Source of the DNA: Salvia splendens
Taxonomy: Eukaryota > Streptophyta > Magnoliopsida > Lamiales > Lamiaceae
DNA length: 64,000 nucleotides
NCBI RefSeq assembly: GCF_004379255.2
Contig: NC_056040.1
Location: forward strand, 30,222,852 to 30,286,851
Direction of reading: 5' to 3'
A program made the position numbers and the translations under genes. This document shows, in pieces, positions 20,655-36,809 of this stretch. The notes under the pieces were generated by a model, which ran no database searches, was not told the DNA's origin, and saw only the letters and a program-made list of their open reading frames with translations. Each line of letters starts with the position of its first letter. The stretch's first letter is position 1.

Positions 20655-21792
20655 TGTTTGGGGATATTACTGGAATTACAAGAGATAAACAATATCGGGC
20701 GTAATGCAACCCAAGAAGGAAGAACTAAAAACTGAAAATTACAATGAAATCGAAACTGTAAACGGGAAATAAAGTTAGCCGAGTCGAGGAGGTCTCTTTC
20801 CGCAAGACGAGATACGTCCCGGTAGTGCTCTCGGTTTGGCGTGTCGTCCCCAAAGATAAAACGGCTACGTCTCTGGTGAAGCAGCACCGCAATCAACAGA
20901 GCTCCGGCAAACTGGAAGAGGAGAGGGCAGAGCTTTCGGGAAGAAAGACAATGCAGAGAGAGTATGATGCTTGTGATTATGTGAATGTTATTTTGTTCGT
21001 TCTAATGCAAGGAACGACTAGCCTATTTATAGGCTTGGTCCACCGCAGGGGTCAACTCAGCCTTGATGGCTGTCATCATGGCTCATCATGGCAGGCCTGT
21101 AACCGCCGGCCGTTACGAGTTTGAAAGCTGGAGTGGTCGACGTTGAATCTAGACGCTGTACACGCCCTAGTTCAACCGTCACATGTGGATTTCGTGACTT
21201 GATCAAGACACTGATCAAGCCAACGCTCAAGGCGCAGCAGGCCGAGTTGACCAGGCTGCTGATCAAGGCGCAGCATGTTGAGTTGATCAGGCTGTTGCCC
21301 AAAACTGAGGTGGTCCAAAACATTAAGTCTGGATCTAGGAACAAGCCCAAGAACCAAGCCCAAAGACCAATTGCCAAGTCCAAGACCAAGGGCAAGGGCA
21401 AGGGCAACGGCACAGGCGCGGGCACGGCTCGACTCGGCGCGCGTGTCGATTCTTTCACCCATCTTAGTCCACGCTAATTACTAAGTGTAATTAGTCACTT
21501 AATAAATACACATTTAAAGATGTGTCTCATCTCCTATGTGGGATAATTAACACTAGTTAATTACTCCCTACACTTTCAACTCATAGCTTTATCAAAAGCT
21601 ACAATGTGACCAACTCATATCCACTATTCTCACTCACCGGGAATCAGATTTGAGAAAGTGAATATACTACGGTCATCTACGTGGAACGTAGATCGACGCT
21701 ATGTCATTTAATTTTCCAAAATTAAATGTCTCGTCATATTTATTATTGGTCAAACTTCATTGACCGGACATCTTAAATTCAAGATTCCAACA
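20655..21792 (-). repeat. 3' LTR of the first copia element (1138 bp)
   Basis: It starts TGTTTGGGG and ends CCAACA on the plus strand. It aligns to 30,006-31,099 along its full length. It is 44 bp longer, mainly from a duplicated GATCAAG...GCGCAGCA segment (21,200-21,290) and a different CAAGGGCAAGG/CAAGTC simple-repeat count near 21,380-21,425. Confidence 0.93.
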
Positions 21793-22353
21793 ATCCCCCA
21801 CATTAGTGGAAATAGCCAAATGCATATGCATGCAGACACAAGCTCAGCACTCGAGAGGTATATAAGCATAAGGATAGGTAGTTGTTGGCTTTGAACCCTC
21901 CATAGTCGACACCATCGGATACACAGGCGGTTTAGTAGCGCGATGCTTTGAACTAATCTCCCACGGCGTGCACCGAGACAATGGTGTTAATGCTTAAACA
22001 CCTCAACCTCATCTGTTCTCACGTTTTGTGTCCTTTGCGGCCTTGGACACCACATTGGATTCATAAGTATGTTATTTGAAGCGGCCTCACTTCACACTTA
22101 TATAGGTGATTCCTAATCGACTGTCTTGCCCTACTCAGTCTCCTTGAGAACTCAATCTCCTCGAGATCCTTAGGAGTCATTAAAAGTCATAGACTTAGCC
22201 TCACCACTAGACAAGTTTTCCAACACTCTATTGCTCTATAGGGAATAGATATAGTTGAGTGTTTCTCATGAACTCTCATAGCTTAGTTTTCCCATTGAAC
22301 CAAGTTCTTGGGATCTCCACTCATCATGGTTGGGTTACCACTATGACAATTCT
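21793..22353 (-). other. 3' untranslated region of the copia element
   Basis: 560 bp between the RNase H stop codon and the 3' LTR. No coding frame is seen. The polypurine tract lies next to the LTR. Confidence 0.6.
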
Positions 22354-25300
22354 CTAATTTGTGGGTTTCAAACCCATCCCCTCTAGCAACTTATTCATTT
22401 GATCACGGTTTAACCCTTTGGTTAGCGGATCCGCTAGAATATCTATTGACTTCACATAGTCAATTGTAATCACTCCTGTTGTGATTAAACGTCTCACGGT
22501 GTTATGTCGTCGACGTATATGTCGAGACTTACCATTATAGAAATCATTGTTTGCCCTTCTAATAGCTGTTTGGCTATCGCAGTGGATCAGCACTGGTGGC
22601 ACTGCCTTAGACCAACATGGAATATCTTCAAGGAAGTTCTTAAGCCACTCGGCTTCCTCACCAGCCTTATCTAAGGCAATGAACTCCGATTCCATTGTTG
22701 ATCGGGCTATACATGTCTGTTTTGTGGATTTCTACGATACAGCACCACCCCCAATGGTAAAGACGTATCCACTTGTTGAAAGTGAGTCTCTATTATTGGA
22801 TATCCAATATGCATCACAGAACCCTTCAAGTACCGGGGGGTATCTCGAGAAGTGTAGCCCATGATTTTGAGTATGTTTTAAATATCTCAAAACTCTCTCA
22901 AGAGCTCTCCAATGCTCCTTGCTTGGATTGCTCGTGTAACGACTCAACTTGTTCACGGCACAAGCAATGTCAGGTCAAGTGCAATTAGTCAAGTACATAA
23001 TGCACCTGATGACCCGTGCATACTCTTCTTGTGCAACGGGCTCGCCTTTGCTCTTGCTCAAGTGAACGTCGAGTTCAATTGGAGTCTTAACCGGCGCGCC
23101 ATCATAGGCTTTGAATTTATTCAATATCTTCTTAACATAATGTGATTGTGTTAAGATGATTCCATCAGACGTTCTTAGAATCTTCATTCCAAGAATTACA
23201 TAGGCTAGACCTATGTCTTTCATGTCAAAGTTTCTCTTTAACATGGCCTTTGTATCATTAATTACTTGAGTGTTGCTACCCAAGATTAACATATCATCAA
23301 CTTATAGACACACTATAACATGGCCGTTATTGGTGCTCTTGATGTAGACACATTTGTCGCACTCGTTGATTTTAAATCCATTTGATAACATCACATTATC
23401 AAATTCAAGTGTCATTGCAATGGCGCTTGTTTCAATCCATATAGACACTTTACGAGCTTGCATACCTTTTTCTCTTGTCCAGGTACTGCAAACCCTTCGG
23501 GTTGTTCCATATAGATTTCATCTTTTAGTTCACCATTTAGAAACGCGGTCTTTACATCCATTTGATGAATCTCAAGATTGTGCAATGCAGCAATAGCGAG
23601 AAGCACTCGGATAGATGTAATCCTTTTTACAGGTGAATAGGTATCAAAGAAGTCATGTCCTTCCTTTTGTTTAAAACCCTTTACTACTAGTCGGGCTTTA
23701 TACTTATCCACTGTTCATCGGCCTTAAATTTCCTTTTAAGTACCCATTTGCAACCTAGAGGTTTTGCACCTTCAGGTAGATCTACCAACACCCAAGTGTG
23801 GTTTAGCAAAATTGAATCAATTTCGCTTTGAACAGCTTCTCTCCAATGTAGCCCGTCTGGGCCATCGAAGGCTACTTTTATAGATGTCGGTTCTTCATCT
23901 AACATAAAAGCAATGTAGTCAGGACCAAATATTTTTAGTGTTCTGACCCTACTACCACGTCTTAGTACTGTATCCTTTGGATCGGGCCTTGCACGCTTGC
24001 GCGATTCAGGTTCCTCATCCGCTGATTTAGAACTAGTGGTTTCATCCTCAATTCTTGTCTCAGAATTGGATGCTACGTTTTCCTCCCTTTTGCAAGGAAA
24101 CGTATTTTCAAGAAATACCGCGTTTCTTGACTCAATTGTTGTTCCCACGGTTACAGTCGGTATTTCAGACTTGTGGACAACAAATCGATATGCACTACTG
24201 TTAAGTGCATATCCAATGAAGATACAATCAACTGTTTTAGGTCCAATTGTAACTTCCTTGGGCGGAGGAACCATCACCTTTGCCAAACACCCCCACACTT
24301 TGAGGTATTTGTAGGATGACTTCCATCCCTTCCACAACTCATAAGGAGTAACATCTTTTCCTTTGAGATGGATTTTATTCAAGATATAGATATAGTTGGC
24401 TGTCAAAACAGCTTCCCCCCACATGTTAGGTGGTAATCCTGAAGTCAGAAGCAGTGCATTCATCATCTCTTTTAGAGTTCGATTTTTGCGTTCTGCAATA
24501 CCATTAGATTGTGGTGAATATGGTGCAGTCGTTTGATGGATTATACCACTTGCGTTGCATATTTCCTCAAACGGGGCTACATATTCACCTCGTCTATCGC
24601 TTCAAATCGTTTTGATTTTACAACCAAGTTGATTCTCAACTTCGTTCTTATAATTTTCGAACGCTTCTATTGCTTCATCTTTACTTCTTAAAAGATAAAT
24701 GTAGCAATACCTTGTGCAATCATCTATGAAAGTGATAAAGTACTTTTTACCACCTCTAGTTTGCACCATCTTTAAATCACATACGTCCATGTGAATTAAT
24801 TCAAGGGGTTTAGTGTTTCTTTCAACTGAATGAAATGGTAACTTCGCCATTTTGGCTTCAAGACAAATCTCACATTTATCTTTACTATAAACTTCATTTG
24901 CCTTTAGTAAATCAAGATTTACTAATCTTTTAATAGCGTTTATATTTACATGTCCCAATCTACAATGCCACAAGTTTGAATACTCAATCAAGTAAGAGGA
25001 AGTAGACGCACTGTTATTGATAGCCAAAGGCTTGGGACCATGGCGCGTAGCCACACTAAGCTTGAAGAGCCCATCGGTTACATAACCTTTTCCAAGGGAT
25101 TTTCCAAACTTATACAAAACGAACCTATCGGATTCAAATACAAGTTTAAAACCCTTATTAACTAGTATAGATCCAGATACTAGGTTCTTGCGGATGTCCG
25201 GCACATGCAGCACATCCTTCAAGGTGATCGAGATGTCAGACGTCATCTTGAGGATCACATCTCCGGTTCCTTTCACTTCGGATGATGCTTGATTCCTCAT

Positions 25301-25833
25301 GTTGATCTTCCTCCCATCAACAGGATTGTAAGTTGAAAACTTACTCCTATCGGCACAAACATGAGCAGTTGCTCCAATGTCGATGTACCAGCCTCCCTTG
25401 TTTTCAATCAAGTTGGCTTCTTCGGTGACCATAGCAATGAGGTCATCCTCGTCCCAGTCTTTGAACTCCTTTTCGACGACGTGGGAAGCAGGTTTCTTGC
25501 TCTTGCTCCGACAATCCTTGGCGAAGTGATCAGGTTTGCCACATTTGTAACAGTCACCTTTCACAGGCAGCTATGCCTTGCCTTTTTTCCTTTGACATTG
25601 TCGTTTGTTGGAGGGACTGCCTCGCTCCAACAAGTTGGCCTTGGCTTCAAAGGGGCCATGGCCTCTAGCCTTTTGGTCGTTTTTGCGCACGTCAGATTCA
25701 ATGCGCAATTTCACGATCAGTTCATCAAGGGTCATCTCCTTTCGCTTGTGCTTAAGGTAGCTCTTGAAGTCCTTCTAACTAGTGGAAGCTTCTCAATTAT
25801 CGTGCCAGAAGTAAAAGCTTCCGCCAAGTTCAT
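22354..25833 (-). pseudogene. copia pol remnant (zinc knuckle, protease, integrase, RT, RNase H)
   Basis: Reading down the minus strand: a gag CCHC knuckle ([14 protein letters not shown], near 25,555), a protease with DIGAT where DSGAT is expected, a GAG-pre-integrase HxxxC motif (LWHCRLGH, then [11 protein letters not shown]), and the integrase core ([15 protein letters not shown]). Then come the reverse transcriptase ([27 protein letters not shown]) and RNase H (ADPLTKG) ending at 22,354. Breaks include a TGA at about 24,600 where Arg is expected, a frameshift between 23,687 and 23,711, and loss of frame after KQAPLQ near 23,412. The Tyr of the YVDD catalytic box is changed to a stop (TAA, complement of 23,302-23,304). 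The polyprotein cannot be made. Confidence 0.93.
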
Positions 25834-29009
<3,176 letters not shown>

Positions 29010-29014
29010 TCCAT

Positions 29015-29920
29015 CCCCTCGGCGGCGAGTTTGTGGATGATATTTTGAAACTCTTGTACTTGGTCTATCACTGGTCTTGAATCGACCATTTTGTAGTCTA
29101 AGTACTTAGCTATTACAAATTTCTTAGTACCGGCATCATTGCTACGTTACTTTTTCTCTAGATTCTCCCACATTTGTTTAGACGTGGTTACATTAGAGTA
29201 TACATTGTAGAGGCTATCATCTAGTGCACTTAAAATAAAGTTTTTACATAGATAATCCCCTTTGTGCCATGCGTCGTAGTCGGAGAAGACCTCCAGTCTT
29301 GTCTCTTGATCGCTTGGCCTAGGTGGCTCGTCTTCCTTGAGGAAGTGCACGACCCCCAATGTTGTCAAGTAGAACAACATTTTCTGTTGCCACCTCTTGA
29401 AGTCAGATCCTCCAAACTTGGAGGGCTTCTCAGCGGGAGGCATCATTCTCGGCATCAAAGGCACCGAGCTTGGTCCATGATATGAACCATTCAAGTTGAC
29501 TCCACTTGAGCCAGCAACGTGGTTGGGCATAGAGCCCCCACCATTCATGTTGGGCATAGAGCCCGCCATGGTCGTACCAGCCCCGAAGGAACCAGCACCC
29601 GCGTGAGACCCGAAGGCCCCAGCATTCGTGTGAGACCCGAAGGCCCCAACACTCGTGTGAGACCCGAAGGCCCCAGCACTTGATCCATTAAAGGATCCGA
29701 AGGAACCACTAAAAGTGGAACCAACCGATCCACTCGAGGTGGATCCACCAGTGGGCCCAAGAGGGTTAACAAACTCCCAAGGGGTTGTTTATGAAGAAGA
29801 ATAGCGCCCGGGAGTGGGCATCATCGTCGGAATCGACGACGTGTTGACCGGTGCAGTGGTCGACAAGGTGGATGGAGATGCGGCGGCGGCGGGAGCGACG
29901 GTGTTGGATTCAGTCGACAT
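29015..29920 (-). pseudogene. copia gag, N-terminal part
   Basis: The ATG at 29,920 follows an untranslated leader from the 5' LTR. The frame has an Ala/Ser/Thr-rich start, a stop at about 29,790, and then a degenerate tandem GAFGSH repeat (29,570-29,700). The copia gag core follows (KFGGSDFKRWQQKMLFYL, then W..GDYLCKNFILSALDDSLY). A further stop follows WENLEKK at 29,147. The frame resumes on the far side of the solo LTR (25,833 downward), where another frameshift follows EKLP. It forms the particle protein in active relatives and cannot do so here. Confidence 0.88.
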
Positions 29921-30005
29921 CTCCAGCAAAGGTATTAAGTTTCGATAGTTTTAAGTTCAGTTAAGGTCCGAATCCTTCAACGGTAAGTATATCTCGTCTT
30001 GCGAT

Positions 30006-31099
30006 TGTTGGGGATATTGTTGGAATTACAAGAGATAAACAATACCTGGTGTAATACAACCCAAGAAGGAAGAACTAAAAACTGAAAATTACAATGAAAT
30101 CGAAACTGTAAACGGGAAATAAACTTAGCCGAGTCAATGAGGCCTCTTTCATCAAGACGAGATACGCCCCGGTAGTGCTCTCGATTTGGTGTGTCGTCCC
30201 CAAAGATAAAACGGTTACGTCTCTGGTGAAGCAGCACCGCAATCAACAGAGCTCCGGGAAACTGGAAGAGGAGAGGGAAGAGCTTTCGGGAAGAAAGACA
30301 ATGCAGAGAGAGTATGATGTTTGTGAGTATGTGAATGTTATTCTGTTCATTCTAATGCAAGAAATGACTAGCCTATTTATAGGCTTGGTCCACTGCGGGG
30401 GTCAACTCAGCCTTGATGGCTGTCATCATGGCTCATCATGGCGGGCCTGTAACCGCCGACCGTTACGAGTTTGAAAGCTGGAGTGGTCGACGTTGAATCT
30501 AGACGTTGTACACGCCCTAGTTCAACCGTCACATGAGGATTTCGTGACTTGATCAAGACACTGATCAAGCCATCGCTCAAGGCGCAGCAGGCCGAGTTGA
30601 TCAGGCTGATGCCCAAAACTGAGGTGGTCCAAAATATTAAGTCTGGATCCCGGGACAAGCCCAAGAACCAAGCCCAAAGACCAATTGCCAAGTCCAAGTC
30701 CAAGTCCAAGTCCAAGGGCACGGCTCGTCTCGGCGCGCGTGTGCGCACGTGTGGGCTCTTTCACCCATCTTAGTCCACGATAATTACTAAGTGTAATTAG
30801 TCACTTAATAAATACACATTTAAAGATGTGTCTCATCTCCTATGTGGGATAATTAACACTAGTTAATTACTCCTTACACTTTCAACTCATAGCTTTATCA
30901 AAAGCTACAATGTGACCAACTCTTATCCACTATTTCTCACTCACCGAGAATCGGATTTGAGAAAGTGAATATACTACGGTCATCTACGCGCAACGTAGAT
31001 TGACGCTATATCATTTAATTTTTCAAAATTAAATGTCTCGTCACATTTATTATTGGTCAAACTTCATTGACCGGACATCTTAAATTCAAGATTCCAACA
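30006..31099 (-). repeat. 5' LTR of the first copia element (1094 bp)
   Basis: It is the partner of 20,655-21,792. On the plus strand it starts TGTTGGGGATATTG and ends GATTCCAACA. The sequence just inside (minus strand ATCGCAAGACGAG) is not the usual Met-tRNA complement, so the primer is unclear. Differences between the two LTRs amount to several percent by eye. Confidence 0.93.
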
Positions 31100-31104
31100 A
31101 TGCG

Positions 31105-32800
31105 GACATAGGTGGTGTTGCGATTTGTTTAGACTATTAAATTTTATATGAAAAAATATTGTTCGGTTGTCATAACTAATAATCAGAGGCATTCCCACAT
31201 GGAACCCCCAGCCATTATAGGTATGCCTATATATTATACATTCATACAATGGTTAACTCCAGCCATTTTAGGATGCATATATATCATATATTCATACAAG
31301 AGTTTACAAGTATTTATATAGACCAGTTTGTTTGCAAGTTGCACTTCTAACATGAAAATCCATGTTTGAATCCCACTGCAAGTGCCTTTACTATATTTCT
31401 CACAACTATTAATTACTATCGTTTTTCTATACTGAAATTATTTATGTTAATTTCAAATTTTCTCTTAGTTACATTAATTTATTTATCTAGTAATTAAATC
31501 TTTTTTTAATTTACTTTTAGTTAGATTAATACATTTGTCTAGTAATTAAATCATTTTTCTGATTCACATAGGTAATTCATTGCTTAGTAATTAATTTATT
31601 AATGTTTTTCTTTTTTCATACTAGAAATTTTGTGTAATTTTTATTTATATTCCTATTTGTATAAATGTTGTGATTGTAAGATCACAAAGTAACGTTCTTT
31701 ATAATCTAAGAATAAAAAAAATTCTTTAACCCCATAAAAATGCATATAAATCATATAATATTAGTAAATTTAATTTTAAAAAAGTTTGTATTTTAAAATA
31801 TATATATATATATATATAGGGTTTTGATATATGCAAAACTAGATTTAAATACAGAAACGCAGAACAATATCATAATTAGGTCACTTTTAGGTCATAATTA
31901 GGTAATTTTTAGGTCATGCTAACAAAGCATGACCTAAAACGATCTTAGCATGACATTAAACCCAAATATTATAATATGACATAAAATTGCTTAATTATGA
32001 CCTTCCGTGTTTTTGGTTAATTATTGACCATTAGATCATCTAATCCTAGGGCCAAGATTTGGTCTGCATTTCTGGATTTAAACACATACTTATTTTGATC
32101 ATCTCCCTATATATATATATATATATTTCAATTATTTCGATACAACACTATCACTAAATGTATCTTTATTTAAAATCGTCTATTCTCTAATTATTTTTAT
32201 CTGCCATTATGCATCTCTATCTTAGTTGTGTATTGCTGAAGTAGGAATTGTTTTCTGTCGTAGTTGACACTAAATATATGCAAAAATTGCAGTGAGATTA
32301 TTTTAGTTGGAGATGAGTGGCTATACATGATTATCCATTTAGGATTATGTTGTAAGATTCAATCTCGTGAACCAAATATAATAGTACATATTTACTCTTG
32401 AGATATAATGTTGTAAACCGAATAGTCTAAGATAATTAAAATAGTAACAACCTAAAATGGAAACAAACAAAACAATCCAACAACAATTGTACGAACCATG
32501 CATCTTTCTTCATTTCCTCAAGAGCACGAACTTAGCAACAACATTAGCTGGATTGTTGAACTATACTTACCTGAAATATCATCTCGATCACGTTTCTTCA
32601 AGGGTCTTTATTCTTACAGGGAATCCTGTTTCTTGTCTTTGGCATCATCTCATCCAAAATCTGCTGATGCATGCTTTTGTAAAGAGAAATGATGAGCTTT
32701 GAAGCTTCAATTCCCAAATTTGGAGTCGCAACGGCATTTATTCAAGCACATCAAGGTGAATTCGGAGTGGTGTATCGCATGCTCACAGCATCTTTTATAG
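31105..32800. other. AT-rich intergenic DNA with one MITE
   Basis: Contains the element at 31,798-32,130. The small plus-strand frame at 32,457-32,702 has no recognisable domain. No other feature is seen. Confidence 0.35.
31798..32130. mobile_element. AT-flanked TIR element with an internal hairpin
   Basis: TATATATATAGGG...TGAT on the left and ATCATCTCCCTATATATATA on the right are inverted ends embedded in AT repeats. Inside, a perfect 14-bp stem (31,907-31,920 and 31,926-31,939, TTTTAGGTCATGCT) surrounds a 5-base loop. AGGTCA and TGACCT motifs recur around it. It is a non-autonomous element, and the AT-rich flanks hide the target duplication. Confidence 0.55.
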
Positions 32801-32802
32801 TA

Positions 32803-33045
32803 CTCCCTCCGTGTCTCATTTTGTCATTTCAAGGTGGCAATTTAAAATCTCATTTACCTTTTTCCATTCTAAGTAAATAGACCTCATCATTCACCTAACG
32901 CATTACCCTCACATTCTATTATAAAATTAATATATAAAAGCGAGGTCCACGTTCCACTAACTCATTTCCCCATTTTTCTTCACAAAGTCAAACAATTAAA
33001 ACCCGTGCCGAGTCAAAATGAGCTATAAATGGTGGATGGAGGGAG
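32803..33045. mobile_element. Stowaway-like MITE
   Basis: CTCCCTCCGTG at the left and GGATGGAGGGAG at the right are flanked by TA on both sides. It lies about 400 bp downstream of the WRKY stop codon. Confidence 0.82.
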
Positions 33046-33114
33046 TAATTTTTATTAAATTCCAGTAACCTACATCGACCATTCTTGAAATGCACATGTC
33101 TTGCCAAAACGGAC

Positions 33115-33304
33115 AACCTCTACCCCAAAAGAATATGTTCTTTAGTTTCGGCATTGAGTTTTGATGCACAATTGGTAAAAGAAGAGAAATAGAAAGAAAA
33201 TGTAATTAAAGTATTGTTAGTGGAGAATGGATTTCACTTCATTAGAAATAAAAGAATTTCCAAAAATAGAAACTGCAGTGCATATTCTTCCGGAACGGAA
33301 GGGG
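33115..33304. mobile_element. Stowaway-like MITE, degenerate left end
   Basis: The right end is GGAACGGAAGGGG before TA. The left end is decayed (CTCTACCCCAAAAG). The AGAATATG/CATATTCTT pair near the ends matches the copy at 18,729. Confidence 0.6.
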
Positions 33305-34394
33305 TACTATTTATTCTTCCTTTCTCTAAATTATCCACATAAGAAACTATCAGAAAAAATGCAGATTATTATTAGGACAGGAAGATTTGGATAAAGAAAC
33401 TTGAGCTCGTAACATCCTAAAACATGAGGATAGCTCCACTAATAAAAAATAAAATTATTTCTGATAATATACATTAATAATATTCGGCCACGATTTTAAG
33501 GCCCCATAAGTATTTTGCTGACATTGGTTAGAGGCATTTACCGGCGGCATCTCAAAGTTATGAGCTTCTCTATATCCGTACAGGTTCAACCCACCATTTA
33601 CAATTTCATAGATTGGATTATTTTGCCTCCGTCCACCTTCACCATCCAACCCTTCCTCTCTATTGTGTTCACCAGCTCGCCCAATTCCAACACCGAGGTC
33701 GAGGCTAATCGAACTACTGCTATCATGCGCCTTCATCTTAGATGTTCCTGCGTATCCGGTAGTCCCAGTAAGTTCATGGCTGCTGTTTCGTGCAACTGGG
33801 ACATCATGATTGTGCTTCCCCTCGTACGTTGTTATAACAGCTTTTGGATCATGAGATGACCTCTCCACATGCTTCCTCACCGGGCATCCAGCATTCGTGC
33901 ACTTGTAGTAACTCCTAGATCACAAACCAACACATGTGAGAAATCAATGTAGTAACTCCTAGAAATCAATGTACATTGATAGGAAATATAGGCATAACAA
34001 TCTGTCTCTGCACAAGAGGAGAAAATCCTAAAATCAGTTTGAGTTTTACAAAAGGTTGCTGATTGCCTTACAACTTCTCAACACTATATGAGCATTAATT
34101 ACCACAATTAATACAACAATTACATTAATAAGCATTTACAGAACAATTTTTAAAGAATGCAATACAGTATCACTGTTTTGATTTTTTCTAGTTATAACAT
34201 TCCCAATCATGTAAGCAACATTTTCCCAGCATGAAACACTAAAACTATGCCATTTATTGATGAGAAGACTTAGTATCAACGATATAAGAACTGGATATGT
34301 TGTAAACAGAAAAAGGTTAAAATGTGGTGTGATAATCGCATGTTAAATACTTCAATCAGTTCTGTTGCATATGCATATTAGGATCAAGGTTATG

Positions 34395-36365
34395 TGATAC
34401 AGATATGCATACTTAGTTAAGTTTAGTTAGGATTTATTATTATTATTTAAATTAAGTTTTTTGGATTTATTATTATTTAAATTAGAATTAGATTTGTTGC
34501 TATATTTTCTCACTTGTAAGCCTATAAATATAAGTCTCCACAATGATAAAATCATCTTTGGAGAGATCAATATTCTGGGCGGTTTTACCGTGGCCTCACT
34601 GCGTGAGGATTGGCCTCCTTGTGAGGATTATTTTCTTGTGTTTCTTTTGTTCGATTAATTCTAATGTTGTCAGTTTCTGTTCTTTAAATCTTTGAGCTTC
34701 TTTCTAGTTTATATTCTTGTTTGTCGGCCTTTACTCCTATCAATTTGGTGCGGTGAACAATGGTCAATTCTCGGACAGAAGCCACACTTGATGTGGTTGG
34801 ATTGGAGAAGGCTATAGCAAAGATGGAGAAATTCTTGTTGGAGTTTCGAGCTTCTCATGCTTCACCAGTGATGACCTTTCCGACGTTAGATGGATCCGAG
34901 GCTCTCGCGTGGCTCGCGCGGGCAAACCAATATTTCCTCCCCATTGGATAGACGTGTCGACGTAGACATCGACGGCATATCTGGTCCAGCAATACCCTGG
35001 CTAAAATTGCTCCTTATGCGTTGTTCGTTGTCATGGGACAAATTCACGCAAGAGTTGTTGCGACGCTTTGGAGATGCTGTTGTTTGTGTTGCCAAAATCA
35101 AGCCAAAAATCACACCCACATCCAATGATAGTACCGCAGCTATCCTACCCTCCCTACCCACCGTGACAACACCATTGATGTCCTCGTCCTCTTCTCCACC
35201 TACAACAGCCCTGCAGGAGTTACCAGCTATTAACACTTCAACAAACCACCCTGATCTCGATACCACGACATACAATAGCACCCCACTACCCTTGCCCTTG
35301 CCAGAACAGCATCCCATTCCACCTCCATTTTGTATAACTCTACCATCTCATATCAGACTGCCTACACCAGCAATGTTGACAGCACCACTGCTATCCTCTA
35401 GCCCGCCTACAACTACCAAGCAGGAGAATACTCTACATGCCAGCCCACCCAACAGTGCCAAACAGAACTCTGCTGACCTACACACAGCAGCAAAGTCAGC
35501 TGTTGTTTCCAGCTCATTTCCCTTGGCAGCTATGGCGTCAACAAATCCACTTGATGAGTTTCCATTCGCCGCACTGCCGCCTGCACCACCACCACCACAA
35601 CCTCATCTTCAGGACGTTCTGTTACGTGTGGTTCCAACTTCTCTGCTGCACTCCAGCCCTCCACCACAGCCACAACCACAGTTTGCGACAACTCATAAGT
35701 TGTTGTCCGCCCCGATGCTACTGCCCCTGCTGCAACAGAAATTATTTCTGGCACAATCGAGCGTTGATATTCCACAGTTTCAGCCTCCCTTCTTCCCTTT
35801 GCGGTGACATACAGTTCCTGCGGCTGCTGCAGAGCAGGGCACACTCATGTATCTGTTTCTTCTTGTTTATGGGTACATTCCTTGGTTCAGCTTTGCACCT
35901 CCTGTCCAGCAGCATGAATGGGAGCTTCCATCGAACAAAGTAATTGGTTTCAATTTTGAGCTCAACCTTGAGGGCAAGGTTGTTTCGAGAGTGAGGCAAT
36001 TGATACAGATATGCATATCGCAGGATATGCATACTTAGTTCAGTTTAGTTAGGATTTATTATTATTATTTAAATTAAGTTTGTTAGGATTTATTATTATT
36101 TAAATTAGGATTAGATTTGTTGCTATATTTTCTCACTTGTAAGCCTATAAATATAAGTCTCCACAATGATAAAATCATCTTTGGAGAGATCAATATTCTG
36201 GGCGGTTTTACCGTGGCCTCACTGCGTGAGGATTGGCCTCCTTGTGAGGATTATTTTCTTGTGTTTCTTTTGTTCCATTAATTCTAATGGTGTCAGTTTC
36301 TGTTCTTTAAATCTTTGAGCTTCTTTCTAGTTTATATTCTTGTTTGTCGGCCATTACTCCTATCA
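34395..36365 (+). mobile_element. Gag-only non-autonomous LTR retrotransposon inside a WRKY intron
   Basis: Direct LTRs at 34,395-34,742 (348 bp) and 36,001-36,365 (365 bp) start TGATACAG and end CTCCTATCA. The outer flanks are TTATG on both sides (34,390-34,394 and 36,366-36,370), a perfect 5-bp duplication. The LTRs differ at only about seven positions, plus a 17-bp duplication of a GATATGCAT-containing segment. The 1.26-kb interior has no polymerase. Confidence 0.93.
34760..35807 (+). pseudogene. Gag-like frame of the small LTR retrotransposon
   Basis: The ATG at 34,760 opens a frame with features of plant gypsy-type gag: a coiled N-terminus (VVGLEKAIAKMEKFLLEF), then TFPTLDGSEALAWLARANQYF. 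It stops at 34,951. The continuation is in another frame (about 34,950-35,807), with the gag-typical GPAIPWLKLLL and LSWDKFTQELLRRFGD, and then a long Ser/Thr/Pro-rich tail. A frameshift therefore separates the halves. No zinc knuckle, protease or polymerase is present, so particle and enzyme functions would have to come from a relative. Confidence 0.75.
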
Positions 36366-36809
36366 TTATGTCATTTGCAAGAACTAATCCAAAACCAATA
36401 TTACATAGAAAAAAGGAAATCAAGACCAATATGCTGTTGTTCTTCTAACTTTTATGGACAGTTTTAGGCATGAACTAGAAAGAATAATTCCATAAACCTA
36501 AATGAATAGGCGAGCTAAACTGTCCTCGAGACCACATTTATATTATGTCATTCCATATTTTATGCCTGAACTTTTATATCTTTCTGCAAAACATCTTTAA
36601 TGATGCATTTTTTACACAAACTCTGCTCCATAGACTGCCTGCAAGCAAGGTTCGAAAAAGGAATAACATTCTTCCTCCTAATACTATCAACATAACTGAC
36701 ATAATGGCTACTTCTAACTAAGAAACTTCCATCTTTACCCAGCACTCTCTTGTGAAGTTCTGAGGCTCCTTAAAACCAAAAAATCCTCGAACATAACTAA
36801 AGAATTTTA

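Noticed and set aside
20825..21477. Frames in the first copia LTRs (Lys/Gly-rich and hydrophobic)
   Set aside because: They recur in both LTRs, are not conserved in frame and contain LTR simple repeats. No independent gene is supported.
35437..35943. 168-residue His/Cys-rich plus-strand frame
   Set aside because: It is an alternative frame of the Pro/Ser-rich gag tail in the small LTR element.
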